This document shows, in pieces, positions 15,050 to 23,468 of a DNA stretch of 38,624 nt. The position numbers and the translations under genes are program-made. Every line of letters begins with the position of its first letter. Position 1 is the stretch's first letter. Below the pieces are notes generated by a model, which did no database searches, had not been told where the DNA came from, and worked only from the letters and a program-made list of their open reading frames with translations. The DNA comes from Fimbriiglobus sp. (GTDB lineage: Bacteria > Planctomycetota > Planctomycetia > Gemmatales > Gemmataceae): the NCBI GenBank assembly GCA_025351325.1, contig JANXWE010000183.1, positions 1 through 38,624 of the forward strand, given 5' to 3'.

Positions 15050-16021
15050 TTACCCGCGACTTCGAATCGCTTCTTCCAAATCCAAAATCGTACAGGTTGC
15101 GGTGCCGACTTTGCCAACGACCACAGCGGCGGCCAAACTGGCCAACTGGCACGCCGATTCGAGATTGCTCCCGACTGCCAGGGACAATGCCAACGCCCCC
15201 GCGACGGTGTCGCCAGCACCGGTGACATCGTAAACTTCGCGGGCTTGAGTCGGCACGTGAACCGTGGGTCGATCCGCTTCGAGCAGCGTCATTCCCTGGG
15301 CACCGCGGGTGACGAGCACTGAGGAACCTGCCCCTAAAAATTGCAGCAGATCACGCCCGGCTTGTTCAACTTCGGCGGTCGTCCGCAACTCCCGGTTGAG
15401 CACCTTGCCCGTTTCGAGTTGGTTCGGCTTGACGACAGTCGCACCGCGATATTTGCGGTAATCCGTCCCTTTCGGATCGACGATCACCGGCACCTTTGCA
15501 GCTTTGGCGAGTTCAATGAACCGTTCGCACAAATTCGAAGTGATCACGCCTTTGCCGTAATCGGACACCACCGCCGCTCGCACCAGATGCAACTGAATTT
15601 CAAGTTGTGCCAGCAGTTCTTTCTCGACTGCTTCCGAAAGTGCCCCTGGTTGTTCGTGGTCGATGCGCACCATTTGTTGGCTGTGGGCGATGACGCGGGT
15701 TTTTGTCGTGGTTGGCCGTGAGGAATCAATCACGAGCGCCGAGCTATCGATCCCTTGTCCGTCGAGAAGATCGCGGATGCGTTGGCCCGCGGAATCGTCG
15801 CCGACGATTCCGGCCACGATGGCTCGACCACCGAGGCTGGCGACGTTGGCCGCCGTGTTCGCCGCGCCTCCGGCCGTGAAACTGCGACGCTGGACTTCCA
15901 CCACCGGGACGGGTGCTTCCGGCGAAATGCGGTTCACATGGCCCCACAGATACTCGTCGAGCATCAGATCGCCGACAATCAGCACCGGGCAATCGCGGAA
16001 CCGGGCGAGTAAGTCGTTCAT
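15050..16021 (-). CDS. rfaE1: D-glycero-beta-D-manno-heptose-7-phosphate kinase (RfaE1)
   Basis: This PfkB-family kinase phosphorylates heptose 7-phosphate at C1 on the way to ADP-heptose, the inner-core LPS sugar donor. The 323-residue protein has the typical N-terminus VLIVGDLMLDEYLWGHVNRISPEAPVPVV, the FTAGGAANTAANVASLGG sugar-binding segment, and the PfkB signature DVTGAGDTVAGAL with catalytic D271. In E. coli the activity is fused with the adenylyltransferase in HldE; here the two are separate genes overlapping by four bases (ATGA at 16018-16021), adenylyltransferase first. GmhA and GmhB, needed for the other steps, are not in the window. Confidence 0.94.
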   Translation of the reverse strand: MNDLLARFRDCPVLIVGDLMLDEYLWGHVNRISPEAPVPVVEVQRRSFTAGGAANTAANVASLGGRAIVAGIVGDDSAGQRIRDLLDGQGIDSSALVIDSSRPTTTKTRVIAHSQQMVRIDHEQPGALSEAVEKELLAQLEIQLHLVRAAVVSDYGKGVITSNLCERFIELAKAAKVPVIVDPKGTDYRKYRGATVVKPNQLETGKVLNRELRTTAEVEQAGRDLLQFLGAGSSVLVTRGAQGMTLLEADRPTVHVPTQAREVYDVTGAGDTVAGALALSLAVGSNLESACQLASLAAAVVVGKVGTATCTILDLEEAIRSRG

Positions 16022-16533
16022 ACCGGGCTACCTTCCGCCACTCGAATTCGCCTCAGAATTTCCGTCGTCGAGACTCCGGGCACCAGCGGCAGATACTCGA
16101 TGCGTCCACCATACGCTTCCACAATGGCCCGTTCCGGCACCGGCCGACCGCGTGGCGGCGCATACTCCGCGCCTTTGCAATGGATGTCCGGTTGCAGTCG
16201 GGCCAAACTTTCCGACGGCGTCTCTTCGTCAAAAACGATCACGGCGGAAACGCATTTGAGTGCGGCCAGCATGGTAGCCCGTTCAACCTGATTCAGAATC
16301 GGCCGCAATGGCCCCTTGTAAGCCTTCACCGAGCGATCCGAATTGACGCCGACCACGAGCAGATCCCCGAGAGCACGGGCTTGCTGGAGGCTCGCCACGT
16401 GGCCCGGATGGAGCAAGTCGAACGTGCCGTTCGTCCACACTACGACGGAACCGCTGATCCGTGCCGACTCGCGCATTTGTAGCAGTTCCGGCCAATCGAC
16501 GATTTTGCTGCTGCTCGTATTCATGCGGGGCAT
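16018..16533 (-). CDS. rfaE2: Heptose 1-phosphate adenylyltransferase (RfaE2)
   Basis: RfaE2 joins D-glycero-beta-D-manno-heptose 1-phosphate to AMP from ATP, giving ADP-heptose. The 171-residue protein is a cytidylyltransferase-fold enzyme with TNGTFDLLHPGHVASL at 34-49, containing the HxGH nucleotide-binding motif (H42-H45), plus NSDRSVKAYKGPLRPI and the C-terminal VPGVSTTEILRRI. It follows the methyltransferase gene by 12 bases and overlaps rfaE1, so the three form one operon. An alternative start at 16524 (MNTSSSK) cannot be excluded because neither start has a strong ribosome site. Confidence 0.93.
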   Translation of the reverse strand: MPRMNTSSSKIVDWPELLQMRESARISGSVVVWTNGTFDLLHPGHVASLQQARALGDLLVVGVNSDRSVKAYKGPLRPILNQVERATMLAALKCVSAVIVFDEETPSESLARLQPDIHCKGAEYAPPRGRPVPERAIVEAYGGRIEYLPLVPGVSTTEILRRIRVAEGSPV

Positions 16534-16545
16534 CTTATGGCTCGG

Positions 16546-17418
16546 CTAGCGTTCGCACTTTTCGTACACGGCCCAGAAAAGGTCTTCCGATGGGTAGGGC
16601 ACCGCCAGACTATCGGGGATCAGCTTCAGCAGGCTGCCCGCCAAACCCGAACGATATTTGTGCATCAGCAACGACTTGGCATGCTTGAGGCCGATCCACT
16701 TTTGCGGTTTGCCGGTGCCGCGTAGTCGATAGCCAAGCGGTGCCAGCGTCCGCTGCAACACGGGAGGACTCCACCAGTGCAGCACACTCGGGGGGCTGTA
16801 TTCGTGCCAAGAGTCTCCGAGGAATTTGGCCGTCCGGCTTTCGCAGTCCCAAGTTTCAATCAGCCAAACGCCGCCGATTTTCGTCAGTGCGTCGGCTCGG
16901 CGAAAGGTCGCCAGGGGATCGGGGAAGTGAGCTAATACTTGAATCCACGAAATGGCGTCGAACGGTTCTAAAAAACCGACCGTGTCCAAAGTGCCCGTCC
17001 GAATGGACAATCCCAACTGGTTGCGTCCGTACTCGGCCATCTTGGCGTTCGGCTCGATTCCTTCCCCTGTCCAGCCGGTATCGGTCATTCCTCCAAGGAT
17101 GAAGCCGGCTGCGGCACCGATATCCAGAATTCGACCCGGCCGGTGAAAGCGGGCCAGCAGTTTCCCGTAGCGTCGGCCGTGTTGGCGGAGCAGGGTGGCA
17201 TCGGCGAGGTAGTCGGGATATCCGGCACCACCTCCGTGAAAATATTCGTCGCCATACACTTCATCGACGTGCGTATCTTTATTGAGGAGACCAGCAAACC
17301 GATGATGGCAAGCGGGGCAATCCAAGATTGGAATTCCGTGAGCCACAAGCCGATTGCGGCCAACAGCATCACAAAGCGGACAATGGGAAGTTTGAGAATC
17401 GTGCAGTGCAGTTCTCAT
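16546..17418 (-). CDS. Zinc-ribbon class I SAM methyltransferase
   Basis: A 290-residue protein. Cys pairs C13-C16 and C34-C37 (HCPLCD ... DCPACHHRF) form an N-terminal zinc ribbon. Then comes a class I methyltransferase with SAM motif ILDIGAAAGF at about 97-106, an acidic GIEPNAKMAEYG and the post-motif FDAISWIQVLAHFPDP. This architecture is frequent in surface-polysaccharide and LPS gene clusters. It is first in an operon with rfaE2 and rfaE1, suggesting a sugar or LPS-core methyl acceptor, which is inference. A paralogue of similar build lies at 30425-31261. The gene diverges from the epimerase gene across a 127-bp A+T-rich gap. Confidence 0.82.
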   Translation of the reverse strand: MRTALHDSQTSHCPLCDAVGRNRLVAHGIPILDCPACHHRFAGLLNKDTHVDEVYGDEYFHGGGAGYPDYLADATLLRQHGRRYGKLLARFHRPGRILDIGAAAGFILGGMTDTGWTGEGIEPNAKMAEYGRNQLGLSIRTGTLDTVGFLEPFDAISWIQVLAHFPDPLATFRRADALTKIGGVWLIETWDCESRTAKFLGDSWHEYSPPSVLHWWSPPVLQRTLAPLGYRLRGTGKPQKWIGLKHAKSLLMHKYRSGLAGSLLKLIPDSLAVPYPSEDLFWAVYEKCER

Positions 17419-17545
17419 GTTCGGTAGAAAGTCGTAAAAATAGCTATTGCAGTCAAGTAAAATTTAGGGATGATTCGTTCCTCGTGCTATGGTGCCGGTA
17501 ATCCTGACAGCGTCCCACCACAGAAAATGTTCCTCGACTTAACTT
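17419..17545. promoter_or_regulatory. A+T-rich divergent intergenic region with a small palindrome
   Basis: This gap separates two divergent operons, so both promoters should be here. It is clearly richer in A+T than the flanking genes. It contains a perfect 10-bp palindrome AATAGCTATT (17439-17448) and a TTGCAG (17447-17452) that could be a -35, but no matching -10 at the right distance. Regulatory role is inferred from position. Confidence 0.4.
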
Positions 17546-18712
17546 ATGACCAGTTTGGATTCTCGGAAATCATCGCCCCGGAAGGTCGTTCTCACGGCTT
17601 TCGGCACGCGACCTGAATTGATCAAGCTCGGCCCGGTACTGGCCGAAATTGAAACTCGCGCGGATCTGTTTCAGACAGTCAACGTCAACAGTGGTCAGCA
17701 TGCTGATTTGTTGGTACCGTTTGTGAAATTGTTCGGAACCCGAATCGACCACGATTTGCAAGTGATGCGACCGAATCAACCACTCAACCTGTTATTTGCC
17801 AAGATTCTGAACGCGATTGACCCGCTTCTTGAATCCTCACAGCCCGATGTAGTTCTCGTCCAAGGGGATACAACCACAGCAGCCGCAGTGGCACTGGCGG
17901 CGTTTCAACGTCGCATCCCAGTGGCACACGTCGAAGCCGGCTTACGGACGAATGACCCACTGTCGCCGTTTCCCGAGGAAATGAACCGCCGCGTGATCAC
18001 CCGGTTGGCCCGCTGGCACTTTGCGGGTACGAAAAACCATGTCCGCACGCTCCGTAACGAAGGCGTGAGTCGAGCCGACATTTTTTTGACCGGGAATCCG
18101 GTCGTGGATGCGTTGAATGGGATCGGTCGTGCGGAATGCTCCCCGGCACTGCAAGAATTATTGAATCGAACCGCTGGGTTGAAGCGAATCGCCTTCACCA
18201 GTCACCGCCGCGAGAACTTCGGTTCCCGACTCGAAGAGAATCTCCGTGTCGTCCGTCGTTTCGTGGAACGACATGCTGATACGGCCGTGCTGTTTCCGAT
18301 GCACCCCAATCCGGTCGTCCGCGCTACTGCACACGCCGTGCTTGCCGGCGTCGACCGCGTCCACTTGCTCGAACCGCTCGACTATGTCGATTTCATCCGG
18401 TTGCTGTCGGAATCGTGGCTGATCGCTTCGGATTCTGGTGGCGTTCAGGAAGAAGCCCCGAGCCTCGGCAAGCATTTGTTGATTTTGCGGGAATCGACGG
18501 AACGCCAAGAAGTGCTGGAGACAGGGTTGGCCCAACTCGCCGGAACGCCGGAACTGTTTTCGGAAATGCTCCACTCCCATTATTGGAACAACGTGATTGC
18601 TGTGCCGACGAAGAATCCTTTCGGCGATGGCCGTGCCGCCCCGCGAATCGCGCGAATCCTCCAACGGGTCTTGACCCTGGAACCGGCCCCCGCGAAACAG
18701 GTGATGGCATGA
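17546..18712 (+). CDS. wecB: Non-hydrolysing UDP-GlcNAc 2-epimerase
   Basis: The enzyme interconverts UDP-GlcNAc and UDP-ManNAc, or in Wbp-type pathways the 2,3-diacetamido-uronate equivalents. The 388-residue protein has the GT-B-like epimerase fold with FGTRPELIKLGPV (residues 19-31), VVLVQGDTTTAAA with D108, VAHVEAGLRTNDPLSPFPEEMNRR containing the conserved acidic residues E130 and E144-E145, TSHRRENFG, and SDSGGVQEEAPSLG. It opens the polysaccharide cluster and overlaps the next gene by four bases. Given the dehydrogenase, aminotransferase and acyltransferase downstream, a WbpI-like substrate is plausible; sequence alone does not decide between WecB and WbpI. Confidence 0.92.
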   Translation: MTSLDSRKSSPRKVVLTAFGTRPELIKLGPVLAEIETRADLFQTVNVNSGQHADLLVPFVKLFGTRIDHDLQVMRPNQPLNLLFAKILNAIDPLLESSQPDVVLVQGDTTTAAAVALAAFQRRIPVAHVEAGLRTNDPLSPFPEEMNRRVITRLARWHFAGTKNHVRTLRNEGVSRADIFLTGNPVVDALNGIGRAECSPALQELLNRTAGLKRIAFTSHRRENFGSRLEENLRVVRRFVERHADTAVLFPMHPNPVVRATAHAVLAGVDRVHLLEPLDYVDFIRLLSESWLIASDSGGVQEEAPSLGKHLLILRESTERQEVLETGLAQLAGTPELFSEMLHSHYWNNVIAVPTKNPFGDGRAAPRIARILQRVLTLEPAPAKQVMA

Positions 18713-20559
18713 ACAAAGCGAGTCCCCGCCAACATTTGTTGACCGTGAATGTCGAAGACTACTATCACGTGCGCGCCTTCAACAAATACATCCAGCGTAC
18801 CCGCTGGCAGCGCTTCGAGTCGAGGATCGAATTTTCGACGCAGAGAACATTCGACTTGCTGGCCCAGCACGATGCCAAGGCGACGTTTTTTGTCCTCGGT
18901 TGGATTGCAGAACAGTTTCCGGACGCGATTCGCCGCATCGCCGAAGCAGGGCACGAAGTGGGCGTCCGTGGATACTACCATCGCGGCGTGAATGAAATGA
19001 CGCCTGAAGAATTCCAGCTCGATGCGATACGGGCACGACAGGCCGTCGAAGCCGCAACGGGGCAGAAGGTCTTTGGCTATCGTCTTGCGGATGGGTGGTT
19101 ACAACCACACGACCTCTGGGCACTTGATGTCCTTGCGGATCTTGGCTTCGTGTACGATTCGAGCATCGCGCCGATCCGGAGTAGTTTTGCCGGAGAACCC
19201 GCAAGGTTGTCGCCGCACGAACATCGCCATGGAACGCATTCTCTTCTCGAACTCCCCATTTCCTGCGGGAAAATCTTGGGCGTCCGAGTGCCGGTTGCAG
19301 GCGGAAACTATCTCCGTCAACTACCGAAGTTTCTAACCGACCGCGCCGCCGCGAAATGGACACGCGATTACCCGACCCCGATGGTGGCCTATTTCCACAC
19401 TTGGGAACTCGACCCCGAACAACCCCATCTCGCAGCCGGTGGTCGACTGAATCAGATGCGGCACTACCGCAACCTGTCGAAAATGCCCGAACGTCTCGGT
19501 CAATTATTGACCACGTACCGCTTCGGTTCGTGTGCTAACTATTTGCAGATTGCCCCCGAAGCGGCACCTGCACCGGCGGCCATCGTGGCTTTGACATCCC
19601 GCATGGATCGACCAACCCCGATGCCCGCTTCAGACCGAATCCCGATTTCCATTGCAGTGCCCTGCTTCAACGAAGAATTGATCGTGCCGCACCTGCGCAA
19701 CACCCTGGATGAAGTGCGGGAGCGTCTCGGTGTTAAGTACGACGTGACTTGTTTACTGGTTGACGACGGCAGCACGGATAATACGTGGAAGTCGCTCAAG
19801 CGCGCTTTCGGTGACCGCCCCGGTTATCAATTGCTGAGGCACGATGTCAACCTTGGCATCGCCGCCGCGATCATGACGGGCATTCGAGGTGCGAACACGG
19901 AAATCGTCTGTTCGATGGACAGCGATTGCAGCTACGACCCTCTGAAACTCGCCGAATTGATCCCACTCTTGACGACTGGCGTCGATCTGGTGACGGCGTC
20001 GCCGTACCACCCGGCCGGGGGTGTGAAAAATGTCCCGGCGTGGCGGTTAAAACTGTCCAAGGGCTGTGCTTGGCTCTACCGCCGTGTGCTCCGGACGAAT
20101 TTGTACACGTACACGAGTTGCCTCCGAGTCTACCGCCGAAGTACCATTGCCGCGATTCCCCTGGTGAACAACCGCTACCTCGGCATCGCGGAACTCGTCG
20201 GCCGGCTGGACTTGGCTGGGAAGACAATCGTCGAACACCCGGCCGTCCTCGAGTGCCGGCTACACGGCCGCTCCAAGATGAAGACAGTCCGTACGATTCT
20301 GGGTCACCTTCGCTTGATGGCCCGGCTCATGTTCGACCGCCGTCGGCAACAGCGCCTCACCGACCGCGACGCCATTATTCGCGGGCAGGTGTCGTTGATT
20401 TCCAAAGTTCACACGCCTGCGGCCCAAGACACTCCGAGTCCCCTCGGAACGCAAGCATTCCCCGGTATGGCCGTCCCCCTTTCGGCCCCGACGCGCCACC
20501 GGCGCGGCGGTACTTCTTCCCCCGCTACTGTCGGGCTTCCAGGATCGCACGGCCCATGA
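18709..20559 (+). CDS. Polysaccharide deacetylase (DUF3473-like) fused to GT2 glycosyltransferase
   Basis: A 616-residue two-domain protein. Residues 8-280 resemble the polysaccharide deacetylases of exosortase/PEP-CTERM loci: TVNVEDYYHVRAF with D17, ATFFVLGWIAEQFPDAI, and YFHTWELDPEQP near 228-239. The metal site is altered: the usual SHGxxH reads VRGYYH (86-91), so the first His is R87 while H91 remains, and YRAPSFS reads YRLADGW. Residues 311-540 are a family 2 glycosyltransferase with ISIAVPCFNEE, LLVDDGSTDNT and the DxD region MDSD (403-406). The last 50 residues are low-complexity and Pro-rich. It is coupled by ATGA overlaps to the genes on both sides. One polypeptide may add and then trim a sugar, or the first domain may only bind. 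Confidence 0.83.
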   Translation: MNKASPRQHLLTVNVEDYYHVRAFNKYIQRTRWQRFESRIEFSTQRTFDLLAQHDAKATFFVLGWIAEQFPDAIRRIAEAGHEVGVRGYYHRGVNEMTPEEFQLDAIRARQAVEAATGQKVFGYRLADGWLQPHDLWALDVLADLGFVYDSSIAPIRSSFAGEPARLSPHEHRHGTHSLLELPISCGKILGVRVPVAGGNYLRQLPKFLTDRAAAKWTRDYPTPMVAYFHTWELDPEQPHLAAGGRLNQMRHYRNLSKMPERLGQLLTTYRFGSCANYLQIAPEAAPAPAAIVALTSRMDRPTPMPASDRIPISIAVPCFNEELIVPHLRNTLDEVRERLGVKYDVTCLLVDDGSTDNTWKSLKRAFGDRPGYQLLRHDVNLGIAAAIMTGIRGANTEIVCSMDSDCSYDPLKLAELIPLLTTGVDLVTASPYHPAGGVKNVPAWRLKLSKGCAWLYRRVLRTNLYTYTSCLRVYRRSTIAAIPLVNNRYLGIAELVGRLDLAGKTIVEHPAVLECRLHGRSKMKTVRTILGHLRLMARLMFDRRRQQRLTDRDAIIRGQVSLISKVHTPAAQDTPSPLGTQAFPGMAVPLSAPTRHRRGGTSSPATVGLPGSHGP

Positions 20560-21797
20560 ACATCCCACTGACACAACTTCCGCAGATTCAAATACCGTCC
20601 GACCAAGACGCCACCGGTCGGACTCTCGGCGACGAAGAAATTGCGCTCGTGACCGAGGCCCTGCGCTGCGGGACGCTGACCGCGACCAAGGGCAAGTTCG
20701 CCAAGCGGCTCGAAACCGAGTTCGCATCGCTCATCGGCGTGAAGCACGCCCACGCGTGCTCCTCCGGCTCGGCGGCCATCCACGCGGCGATTGCAGCCAT
20801 CGACCCCGAGCCGGGCGATGAAATCATCACCACGTCGATCACCGACATGGGTGCTCTTTCCCCGATTCTTTATCAAGGGGCCATCCCCGTCTTCGCCGAC
20901 GTCGATGCCCGCACCGGGAACGTCACGGCCCGCAGTATCGCCGAACGGATTACCCCTCGAACTAAAGCGATCATCGTCACGCACTTGTTCGGCAACCCGT
21001 GCCACATGAAGTCGATCATGGCTGTGGCCGACAAACACGGTATCCCCGTCATCGAAGATTGTGCCCAAGCGTTCCTCAGTACCTACCGTGGCCAGTCGAT
21101 TGGAACTTTCGGCGCACTGGGCTGTTTCAGTCTGCAACAAGGCAAGCACATCACCACGGGTGAAGGCGGCCTCATCGTCGCCAACGATTCGGCCCTGGCC
21201 CGTCGGGCCTATTTGTTCATCAATAAGTCGTGGGGCTACGGCGACGCGAACCCGGACCACTACTTCATCGGGTTGAATTACCGCATCAGCGAATTGCAAG
21301 CGGCCGTGGCCGTGGCCCAGTTGGCTAAGCTGCGAGGCATCGTCGAAGCCCGTGCAGCGTTGGCAGCACGGATGGACGTATTACTGGAAGGGACACCCGG
21401 TGTTTCGGTACCGTTCCGCACCCCGGAAAGTGAACATGTCTTCTGGAAGTACAGCGTGCTGGTCGATCCCGCCGTCATCCCCGGCGGGCCACCGGCGCTG
21501 GCCAAAGAATTGAAGCTGAACAACATCTTGACTGCCCCGCGGTACATCCAAAAGCCAGCCTTCCGTTGTGCGGTCATCCGCGATCAACGCACCTTTGGCA
21601 ACAGTCGCTGGCCCTTCACACTGGCCACCCCGGAGGCAGTCGATTACTCTGCGGAACGCTTCCCGAGTACCTTCGAATACTTGGATCGCGTGCTCGTGCT
21701 GCCGTGGAATGAGAAGTACACCCAAGACACTCTGAATTACCTCGCCGCGACGATTTACCAAGCGGCTTTGAAGCTCTCGGAAGGTGGTGTCGCATGA
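20556..21797 (+). CDS. DegT/DnrJ/EryC1/StrS sugar aminotransferase
   Basis: A 413-residue PLP-dependent aminotransferase that puts an amino group on a keto nucleotide sugar. HACSSGSAAIHAAIAA (66-81) is the phosphate-binding loop, VIEDCAQAF carries D168 that contacts the pyridine nitrogen, and SLQQGKHITTGEGG carries the PLP lysine K197. NYRISELQAAVAVAQLAKL is typical of the family. The frame opens at 19926, but everything before 20556 is a shadow of the fusion gene. The start overlaps the previous stop (ATGA) and the stop overlaps the next start. Sitting beside a Gfo/Idh dehydrogenase and a hexapeptide acyltransferase, it fits a WbpE-like step forming a 3-amino-uronate; the exact sugar is inferred. 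Confidence 0.93.
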   Translation: MNIPLTQLPQIQIPSDQDATGRTLGDEEIALVTEALRCGTLTATKGKFAKRLETEFASLIGVKHAHACSSGSAAIHAAIAAIDPEPGDEIITTSITDMGALSPILYQGAIPVFADVDARTGNVTARSIAERITPRTKAIIVTHLFGNPCHMKSIMAVADKHGIPVIEDCAQAFLSTYRGQSIGTFGALGCFSLQQGKHITTGEGGLIVANDSALARRAYLFINKSWGYGDANPDHYFIGLNYRISELQAAVAVAQLAKLRGIVEARAALAARMDVLLEGTPGVSVPFRTPESEHVFWKYSVLVDPAVIPGGPPALAKELKLNNILTAPRYIQKPAFRCAVIRDQRTFGNSRWPFTLATPEAVDYSAERFPSTFEYLDRVLVLPWNEKYTQDTLNYLAATIYQAALKLSEGGVA

Positions 21798-22852
21798 AAC
21801 CGGTGAAGTTCGCCCTGATCGGGGCCGGGGGTATTGCCCAAAGTTATGCGAGTGCGTTCGACAGCCACCCGGATGCGAAGCTCGTGGCCGTGGTCGACGT
21901 CCGCGCCGAATCGGCGTCGGCACTTGCTTCTCGCTTCAGTTGCCCGGCTTACGAAACGCCAGAAGCACTCTTTGAATCTGGCATTCCGACCGACGCCGCA
22001 ATCCTTTGTACGCCGCCCAATACCCACGAATCGATCACCCAAAATTTGCTGACGCGAGGCCTGCACGTTCTTTGCGAAAAGCCGTTCACCTTCACGGCGG
22101 AAGGCGCCCGCGACATGGCCCGTGCCGCCGATAATGCGGGTGTGCTCCTGACCATGGGGTCGAAGTTCCGCTACGTCGAGGATGTGATTCGCGCCAAGAG
22201 TCTGATCAATTCCGGGATCATCGGCGAAGTCGTGTTATTCGAGAACGCTTTCACCGCCCGTGTCGATATGACCCACCGCTGGAACTCGGATTCGGCCGTC
22301 AGTGGCGGCGGCGTCCTCATCGACAACGGCACCCACTCCGTGGACATCATGAGGTATTTCCTCGGGCCGCTCGCGGAAGTGCATGCCGTCGAAGGCAAAA
22401 ATGTCCAAGGGATCGCCGTCGAAGATACCGCCCGGTTGTTCGTGAAATCCCGTTCCGGAATCATGGGTAGTGTCGATCTTTCGTGGAGCATCAACAAGGA
22501 ACTCGACTGGTACGTCAACATCTACGGTGCGCTCGGCACCATCCAAATCGGTTGGAAAGAATCCCGCTACAAACTCGGCACCGGCAAGGATTGGGTCGTC
22601 TTCGGCAAGGGGTACGACAAGGTGCAGGCGTTCCGCAGTCAGGTCACCAACTTCGCCCGGGCCATCCGCGGAACCGAAAATTTACGCATCACTTGGGAAG
22701 ATGCCGTGGCCAGTGTCGAAGTGATTGAAGCGGCCTATTCCTCGCTCCGAACGTCGCCTTGGACGGGCATCGAGTCGCCCATGATCAACCTTTCGCACAC
22801 GCCGCTGTCGCTGCCGACGCTCGATGCCTTGCGAGACAACTGGAATGGCTGA
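21794..22852 (+). CDS. Gfo/Idh/MocA nucleotide-sugar dehydrogenase
   Basis: A 352-residue NAD(P)-dependent oxidoreductase. The Rossmann start is KFALIGAGGIAQSYASAF (GAGGIA at 10-15). The conserved EKP motif is at 95-97 (HVLCEKPFTF). GGGVLIDNGTHSVDIM holds the catalytic-type D177 and H181. In Wbp-type pathways such a protein (WbpB) oxidises C3 of UDP-GlcNAcA to give the substrate for the aminotransferase, which is encoded directly upstream and overlaps by four bases. The next gene starts inside its last codons (8-bp overlap). Other family members act on inositol or glucose, so the sugar substrate is inferred from neighbours. Confidence 0.9.
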   Translation: MKPVKFALIGAGGIAQSYASAFDSHPDAKLVAVVDVRAESASALASRFSCPAYETPEALFESGIPTDAAILCTPPNTHESITQNLLTRGLHVLCEKPFTFTAEGARDMARAADNAGVLLTMGSKFRYVEDVIRAKSLINSGIIGEVVLFENAFTARVDMTHRWNSDSAVSGGGVLIDNGTHSVDIMRYFLGPLAEVHAVEGKNVQGIAVEDTARLFVKSRSGIMGSVDLSWSINKELDWYVNIYGALGTIQIGWKESRYKLGTGKDWVVFGKGYDKVQAFRSQVTNFARAIRGTENLRITWEDAVASVEVIEAAYSSLRTSPWTGIESPMINLSHTPLSLPTLDALRDNWNG

Positions 22853-23468
22853 TGGAGTGCGAATTCACCCGACCGCCATCCTCGAACACGGTGTCGTCCT
22901 GGGGCGCGGTTGCGCGGTGTGGGATAGCGTGCACATTCGCCGGGGAACCGTGCTCGGGGACGAGTGCATCGTGGGCGAGAAGACGTACATTGCCTACGGC
23001 GTGCGGATCGGTCACCGCTGCAAAATCAACAGTTTTGTCTACATCTGCAACGCCGTCACCCTCGAAGATGGTGTCATGATTTCGGCGGGAACCGTTTTCA
23101 CCAACGACCGCTTTCCTCGTGCCACCACACCAGACTTAAAGCAGCTCCGTAGTTCGGAACCAGACGAACAAACACTACCGACGTTGGTGAAAGAAGGTGC
23201 CACCATCGGGGCGAATTGTACCATCGGTAACGACTTGACCATCGGTCGCTGGGCCATGGTTGGCATGGGTTCGGTAGTCACGAAATCGGTGCCTGATTTC
23301 GCACTGGTCATCGGAGTACCAGCGATAGTGGTCGGCATCGTCTGCAAATGCGGGCAGCTTTTGTTGAGACATCTTGCGGGTTCAGTACCGACCGAGCAAC
23401 GCTTGGTCTGTCAAGCCTGCAAGCTGGCTTACAACCATGTTGCTGGCAACACGAGCGAAGTGGAATGA
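22845..23468 (+). CDS. Hexapeptide-repeat N-acyltransferase (WbpD-like) with C-terminal zinc ribbon
   Basis: A 207-residue left-handed beta-helix acyltransferase. Hexapeptide repeats run from RIHPTAILEHGVVLG to about residue 165, with AVFTND-type sequence TVFTNDRFPRATTP at 83-96, typical of WbpD/WlbB enzymes that acetylate the 3-amino group of UDP-2-acetamido-3-amino-uronate. The C-terminus adds a putative zinc ribbon with C167, C169, C189 and C192, also seen in that family as I recall it. The start at 22845 overlaps the dehydrogenase stop by 8 bp (ATGGCTGA). With the two preceding genes it forms a dehydrogenase, aminotransferase and acyltransferase set. Family confident, precise substrate inferred. 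Confidence 0.88.
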   Translation: MADGVRIHPTAILEHGVVLGRGCAVWDSVHIRRGTVLGDECIVGEKTYIAYGVRIGHRCKINSFVYICNAVTLEDGVMISAGTVFTNDRFPRATTPDLKQLRSSEPDEQTLPTLVKEGATIGANCTIGNDLTIGRWAMVGMGSVVTKSVPDFALVIGVPAIVVGIVCKCGQLLLRHLAGSVPTEQRLVCQACKLAYNHVAGNTSEVE

